The notes beneath the pieces are model-generated. The model saw only the letters and a list, made by a program, of their open reading frames with translations. It was not told where the DNA came from and did not search any database. Shown piece by piece: positions 1 through 4,200 of a DNA stretch of 5,814 nt. The stretch covers positions 1 through 5,814 of the forward strand of contig PIXU01000206.1 of the NCBI GenBank assembly GCA_003601795.1, in the 5' to 3' direction. Position 1 is the first letter of the stretch. Each line of letters starts with the position of its first letter. This DNA is from Candidatus Methanophagales archaeon (lineage in GTDB: Archaea > Halobacteriota > Syntropharchaeia > Alkanophagales > Methanospirareceae). Made by a program: the position numbers and the translations under genes.

Positions 1-200
1 TAATAGGGGGCAAACTGTACAGAATGCCTGCACCTGTGCCGTATCATCAAAGAGTATCGAGGAAATTAGAGCGTATTTTAGATGAATATGTAACGGAAAA
101 GGGATTAGGTGAGGTTTTTGATGCACCCTGCGATGTCGTGTTTTCAGACATGGATATAGTGCAACCAGACCTATTCTTCATATCGGGGAGTATATTATAG
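1..200 (+). pseudogene. Uma2-family (DUF820) endonuclease-like protein, C-terminally truncated remnant
   Basis: The frame beginning at base 3 is open from the left edge to a TAG at 198-200. It reads GGKLYRMPAPVPYHQRVSRK, then a helix ending LDEYVTEKGLGEVFDAP, then CDVVFSDMDIVQPDLFFIS. This order (ligand-like 'G-x-L-Y-x-M-P-A-P-x-x-Y-H-Q', 'GLGEVFxAPxDVxxSD', 'VQPDLxFIS') is the signature of the Uma2/DUF820 family, which has a PD-(D/E)XK nuclease-like fold. The Asp of 'QPD' is a conserved core position. Family members run to about 180-200 residues and have a second half (E-x-x-S-x-x-T...YWIVD) that is absent here: the match ends at about base 185 and is followed by a short unrelated tail, GSIL-stop. 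Roughly 20-25 N-terminal residues lie outside the window. The break coincides with the start of the transposase relic, so insertion is the likely cause. The cellular role of Uma2 proteins is poorly defined; they are abundant, expanded families in cyanobacteria and some archaea. The family call is secure, and loss of function is very likely. Confidence 0.82.
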
Positions 201-995
201 AAGAGAAGATGATGGGGAAATCGCGGAACAGATCATCGTGGAGTTATTCTCTGACGAGCTAAATCGAGAAACGATGGTGTGCCCGAACTGCGGGAGAATG
301 CTTAATCGGAGAGATATGCATGAAAGGACTGTGGAAACGATGATAGGGGAAATAACGTTGAGGCACCCCCATTTCTACTGTGAGAACTGGAAAAAGTTTC
401 CACCCTCTCGACGATGTCCTGATCTTATCCGACACAGTAAAGCAGTGGGAAGGTAAGGGCAAAGAGAGCAAAATGGGAAGACGAACGGAGAGAAGAAAAG
501 GGATTCAGGTTCTATCTCGTTGACGGTGTCAGAATCGAGCACGTGCTTTGCTGGCATCAAGTCCAGAGCAGTGAAGAATTGAAGAAATGCCCGATAAAGA
601 TGAGGGAGGCGGGACTGATACCGGAAAGGGATGTACGGCTGTATGTAGTGGGAGACGGAGCGAGATGGATATGGAAAACGATAAGAGATATTTTTCTTGA
701 TGCGATACAAGTTTTGGACTATTATCATGCGAGTGAACACATATACAAGGCGGCAGAGGTAATCTGCGATAATAGACATTTATTACACTATTATAAACAA
801 AGACAGAATGAACTATAAACCTGTTAAAAAGGAGGATATCCGATTAGCAGTGGTGGAATCGAATCATCTAACAAAACAGTTTGCCATACTCGCTTGAAGT
901 AGTCAGGAGCGTGGTGGTGCGTGGAAAAGGCAAACCATGTTGGGCTCTGCCCATGTGAGGTCCCACCCCAAAAAGGGACTTTTCAGCGACTGTAA
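183..995 (+). mobile_element. Relic of an ISKra4-family insertion sequence
   Basis: This is the minimal extent of the element, defined by transposase homology on the right and by the end of the Uma2 match (about 183-186) on the left. I compared the sequence just inside the left junction with the reverse complement of 1040-1090 by eye. I could not find a convincing terminal inverted repeat or target duplication, so one or both ends have probably been lost or eroded. The right end may extend somewhat past 995. Uma2 coding does not resume in 996-1097, so this was not a simple recent insertion but an insertion followed by deletion or rearrangement. Confidence 0.65.
187..995 (+). pseudogene. ISKra4-family transposase, degenerate (frameshifts and in-frame stops)
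   Basis: Fragments of one transposase read consecutively in three frames. Frame 1 (about 187-397) gives a YYRREDDGEIAEQ-type start and a zinc ribbon, CPNCG...ERTVETMIGEITLR...FYCENW. The fourth ribbon cysteine is replaced by Trp (TGG at 388-390, expected CENC). Frame 2 (about 404-470) gives PLDDVLILSDTVKQWEGK. Frame 3 (471-995) gives WEDERREEKGFRFYLVDG, LCWHQVQSSEELKK, VVGDGARWIW (catalytic-type Asp codon 654-656), VLDYYHASEHIYKAAEV, LLHYYKQRQNEL, then stops at 816 and 825, KGGYPISSGGIESSNK (catalytic-type Glu codon 861-863), VCHTRLK, a stop at 900, SGAWWCVEKANHV, and a degraded KGTFQRL matching the usual YNGTFD end before TAA at 993-995. These blocks are those of ISKra4-family DDE transposases. 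About 270 codons are left where such enzymes usually have 400-500, and the gap between ribbon and VGDGA looks short, so an internal deletion is likely. Not functional. No intact start can be assigned; the GTG at 238 is simply an internal codon. Confidence 0.85.
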
Positions 996-1097
996 TTCAA
1001 CCCACGGTGTTTCAAAATTTGCTCACGTGTCGCTTGACTTCATCCCTTCACATTACTGACAAAATTCTTATCTAAACGGGTAACATAAAACAAAAAA
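996..1097. other. Gene-free spacer between the transposase relic and the promoter
   Basis: All three forward frames are interrupted within this stretch and none continues Uma2 or transposase homology. It may include the eroded right end of the insertion sequence and the upstream promoter region of the large gene. I see no tRNA, no array of direct repeats and no strong hairpin here. The last 20 bases are A-rich, as is common just upstream of an archaeal BRE. Confidence 0.5.
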
Positions 1098-1115
1098 CCG
1101 AAAAGCTTTTATATA
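1098..1115 (+). promoter_or_regulatory. Archaeal promoter (BRE plus TATA box) of the large secreted-enzyme gene
   Basis: CCGAAAAG at 1098-1105 fits the purine-rich archaeal BRE bound by TFB, and TTTATATA at 1108-1115 is a textbook TATA box bound by TBP. With the usual spacing of about 24-27 bp from the box centre, transcription should start near 1136-1140, leaving a leader of roughly 28-30 nt before the ATG at 1167. The match is close to consensus, so a well-expressed transcript is plausible. The promoter lies outside the recognisable part of the transposase relic. The start-site position is inferred. Confidence 0.8.
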
Positions 1116-1152
1116 CCATTTTCCATTAAAAGTTAGGCAATGTATTCGATAT

Positions 1153-1158
1153 GAGGTG
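1153..1158 (+). promoter_or_regulatory. Shine-Dalgarno site GAGGTG
   Basis: GAGGTG is complementary to the archaeal 16S rRNA 3' end (anti-SD within GGAGGTGAT) and sits 8 nt before the ATG at 1167. It decides the start. The nearby ATG at 1151 overlaps this site, has no SD of its own, and opens a different frame that closes after about 46 codons. The ATG at 1167 is followed at once by a good signal peptide. Confidence 0.8.
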
Positions 1159-1166
1159 TTTGAGAG

Positions 1167-1238
1167 ATGAGGAAATCGGAAAAAACCCTAATTGTGAGTA
1201 TAGTAAGTTTGCTGCTGTTTGCTATTGTTTCGAGTGCC
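1167..1238 (+). other. Sec-type signal peptide of the large enzyme
   Basis: Residues 1-24 have a short basic n-region (MRKSEK), an unbroken hydrophobic core (LIVSIVSLLLFAIV) and a small-residue SSA motif, after which cleavage is plausible (between Ala24 and Phe25). The following 20 residues are polar and acidic, as expected of a mature exported N-terminus. No lipobox cysteine is present, so this does not look like a lipoprotein. Confidence 0.82.
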
Positions 1239-4200
1239 TTCCCTCTTGGGGGGGAAGTGGTACAAAAAGGGGAAGTGGGGGAAGAAAATAGGGAAATAAT
1301 CCTGCATTATTCTTTTGAAAAGCCAACGATTGAAAGTGGATTACAAGACTTTAAACGAATTAGGATCCCGGGGCTAAATACTTATGCGCCTCCTGGAGCA
1401 CCTGTGATGCCATTTAAAACTGCAAAGATACTTATTCCTTATGGTGAGGAAGTGGATAATATCCAGGTTATTCCTGAAGAAAAAAGATATTTAGGTAAGT
1501 TTTTAATCGAGCCGGGTCAGAAGCCAATACCAATTGGTAAAGAAGGAGAGATAACTCCATTGAATGAAACGATATATAATTCAATGGCTCCTTACCCAAG
1601 CAGTATATACTCAAAAGTAGGTGTGCAGTGGAAGAAGGGCTATCAGATACTTGTCTTGAATCTTTATCCCGTAGAATATATCCCAAAGAGTGGAGATGTG
1701 TCATATTTTAGAAATATAACAGTTGCAGTCAAGACAAAACCTGCACCACCGAACGAACTATTTAGAGGCTTACCTGAAGATAAGGAAGATGTACTTAGAA
1801 TTGTTGACAATCCAAAAGAAGTAATTACATATGGTACTAGAGCGATAAGAACCAATAAAATAGTATACGGCTTTTGGCCATATTGGATAGACCCACATTC
1901 ATATCAGCCAGATTGGAGCGGTTTGACCTATGTGTCTTATTTTTCCATGGATGCAAATCCTGATGGAACATTGGATACTAGCCATATTGGAGCAGATTAT
2001 TATACTGTCAGAGATGCTGCCCACTCTCATAATGTGAAGGTTACTTTAACTGTAACAACTCATGATCATAATAAATTGCATTATGATTACATACTAGCTT
2101 ATCATAGGGATGATTTAGCGAACAATATACTCCAGAAATTACAGGATTATGGCGCGGATGGAGTATCTATAGATTTTGAAGGTGTAAGTGAGATTAACTC
2201 CTATACCGGTGAATCTAACAAAGTTTTGATGGAACAGTTTATGCATGTGTTACATGATACACTTAAGAATGCAAATCCTGATTATCACATTTCTTTTTGC
2301 GTTATGGGCAGTGTTGAGACAGTATATCGCAATGCTGCTTTATCACAATATACGGATGCTGTGTTCCTCATGGGGTATGATTACCACTGGCAGAGTGCCC
2401 CTACAACTGGGGCTGTATCTCCTTATAATGATCCAACTCAACTTGATGTAGTAGACTCTGTAGTCATACTTGAAAATTATTATCCATCAAATAAAATAAT
2501 ACTGGGGTTGCCTTTTTATGGCAGGGATTGGCCCTGCGAATCTGACTCACCGGGCTCAAACACCATTGGCGCAGGAACCGAGGTATATATGGAAAATGCT
2601 ATCGCAAATGCTCAGAATACCCCCGATGGAAGACTTTGGGATCCCAACTCGCACACTCCTTGGTATAGATACCAGTCTGATAGCACATGGCATCAGTGCT
2701 GGTATGATGATGAAGAATCTCTTGGCTTAAAATTTGATTACGTTAACTCCGCAAACATTGGGGGTACTGGCTTTTGGGCGTTGGGCTATGAAGGAAATAA
2801 TGCAAATATATGGAATGTAGTAAAAGAGAAATTCGGTGGATATGAGTATGTTATTATCACAAATGAAGAACTAAAGAATGCTCCTGAACCAAACTTTCAA
2901 ACGCTGGCTGATTGGAAGAATTCAAGGGGCATCACTACAACAATCGTCACCACTGAGGATATATATTCTACTTACACTGGAGTAGATAATCAAGAAAAAA
3001 TCCGTAATTTTATAAGGTATGCATACCTCAATTGGGGCACAGACTACATTCTTTTAGGTGGAGATGCAGATAGTGGAAATGTGGGTGACGAATCTGGTGA
3101 TAACATAGTGCCTGTAAGAGAATTATGGAGTTTTCACGGCGAAAAAATAGCATCAGATTTATATTATGCCTGTCTTGATGGGGACTATGACTACGACGGT
3201 GACGGAATATATGGTGAGCCCAATGACGGTCCTGGAGGAGGAGAGGTTGATTTAATGGCAGAGGTTTATATCGGTAGAGCTCCTGTTGATTCTCCATCGG
3301 AATTATCCAATTTTGTAAATAAAACAATCAGTTATGAGAGCACTTCTATAAGTGACCCCTATCTAAAAGATACGTGGATGGTTGGTGAACTCCTTTGGGA
3401 AGACGAACCTTGTACTATAGAGGAAGCAGTATACAAAGGCAATGTAAGTAAACCAGAAGAGAAATTGAACTCAATAAGGGAATTGAGGGATATGTACATA
3501 AAGAAAAAATATGTGAATCTTTACTATAAATGTAGCCCTGTAATAAGGAATATTTTGATTGAGGAACCAAAACTTTTGATTGATGCTGCTGGGCTAATAG
3601 TGAGATATATACCTGCTGTGAGATATGTAATAGGAGATAAAAGAGGAAAAGACATAGAAATAGAGGAAGAGAATATAGAAGAGTTCATTTTGTTCATGGA
3701 AAGTTTAAAGACGAAAATTAAAGAAAGAGAAGGGGAAATAGGAGTAAAAAGGAGTTTAGAGATAATAAAGGCGATCGAAGAATTTGAGGAACAAGCCAAA
3801 GCATCTAAAGGAAAGACATTTAGCCAGGCTTTTAAAAGTTCTATCTACTTTGATAAGAGTAAGAATATTAATAGCAACATTAAATCTGGGGAAGGAGAAT
3901 TAGGAGCTACTTGGGGTGGAGATTACAAAGACGAAATTAAAGATGGCTCATGTGCCAATGGCTATTGCACAGTAGGTTTCCCAGATACCTACAATAAATC
4001 CACTCTTTACGACCGTGATTATCCAGGAAATGATTGGCCAAAATCCGAAATAATAAGCATAATTAATAGCAATACCCATCTAATAAACCATCTTGGGCAT
4101 GCTAATGTAGGCACAGTATTAAAAATGTATAACTCTGATGTAGATGCTTTAACAAATAACAAATACTTCTTTGGTTACACTCAGGGTTGCTATGCTGGCT

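Noticed and set aside
238..456. A 72-residue zinc-ribbon protein starting at GTG 238 as a stand-alone small gene
   Set aside because: The frame continues upstream of 238 with transposase-like residues, there is no suitable ribosome site, and the homology carries on downstream in other frames. It is a piece of the broken transposase.
375..779. 134-codon open frame on the minus strand
   Set aside because: It lies antisense to clear transposase homology in the plus strand, has no recognisable motif and no promoter or ribosome site; it is a shadow.
960..984. GTCCC...GGGAC hairpin followed by TTTT, as a possible terminator
   Set aside because: Only a 5-bp stem with a 10-base loop, and it falls inside the degraded transposase C-terminus (KGTFQRL); likely chance.
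1000..1097. Terminal inverted repeat or resumed Uma2 coding downstream of the relic
   Set aside because: Comparison by eye with the left junction gave only short chance matches, and no frame continues the expected second half of Uma2.
1151..1290. Alternative ATG at 1151 and its short frame
   Set aside because: It overlaps the ribosome binding site of the real start, closes after about 46 codons and encodes nothing recognisable.
3524..3799. 91-codon Ser/Ile-rich open frame on the minus strand
   Set aside because: It is the complement of the Lys/Glu-rich helices of the inserted domain. The low-complexity composition is a by-product of that coding.
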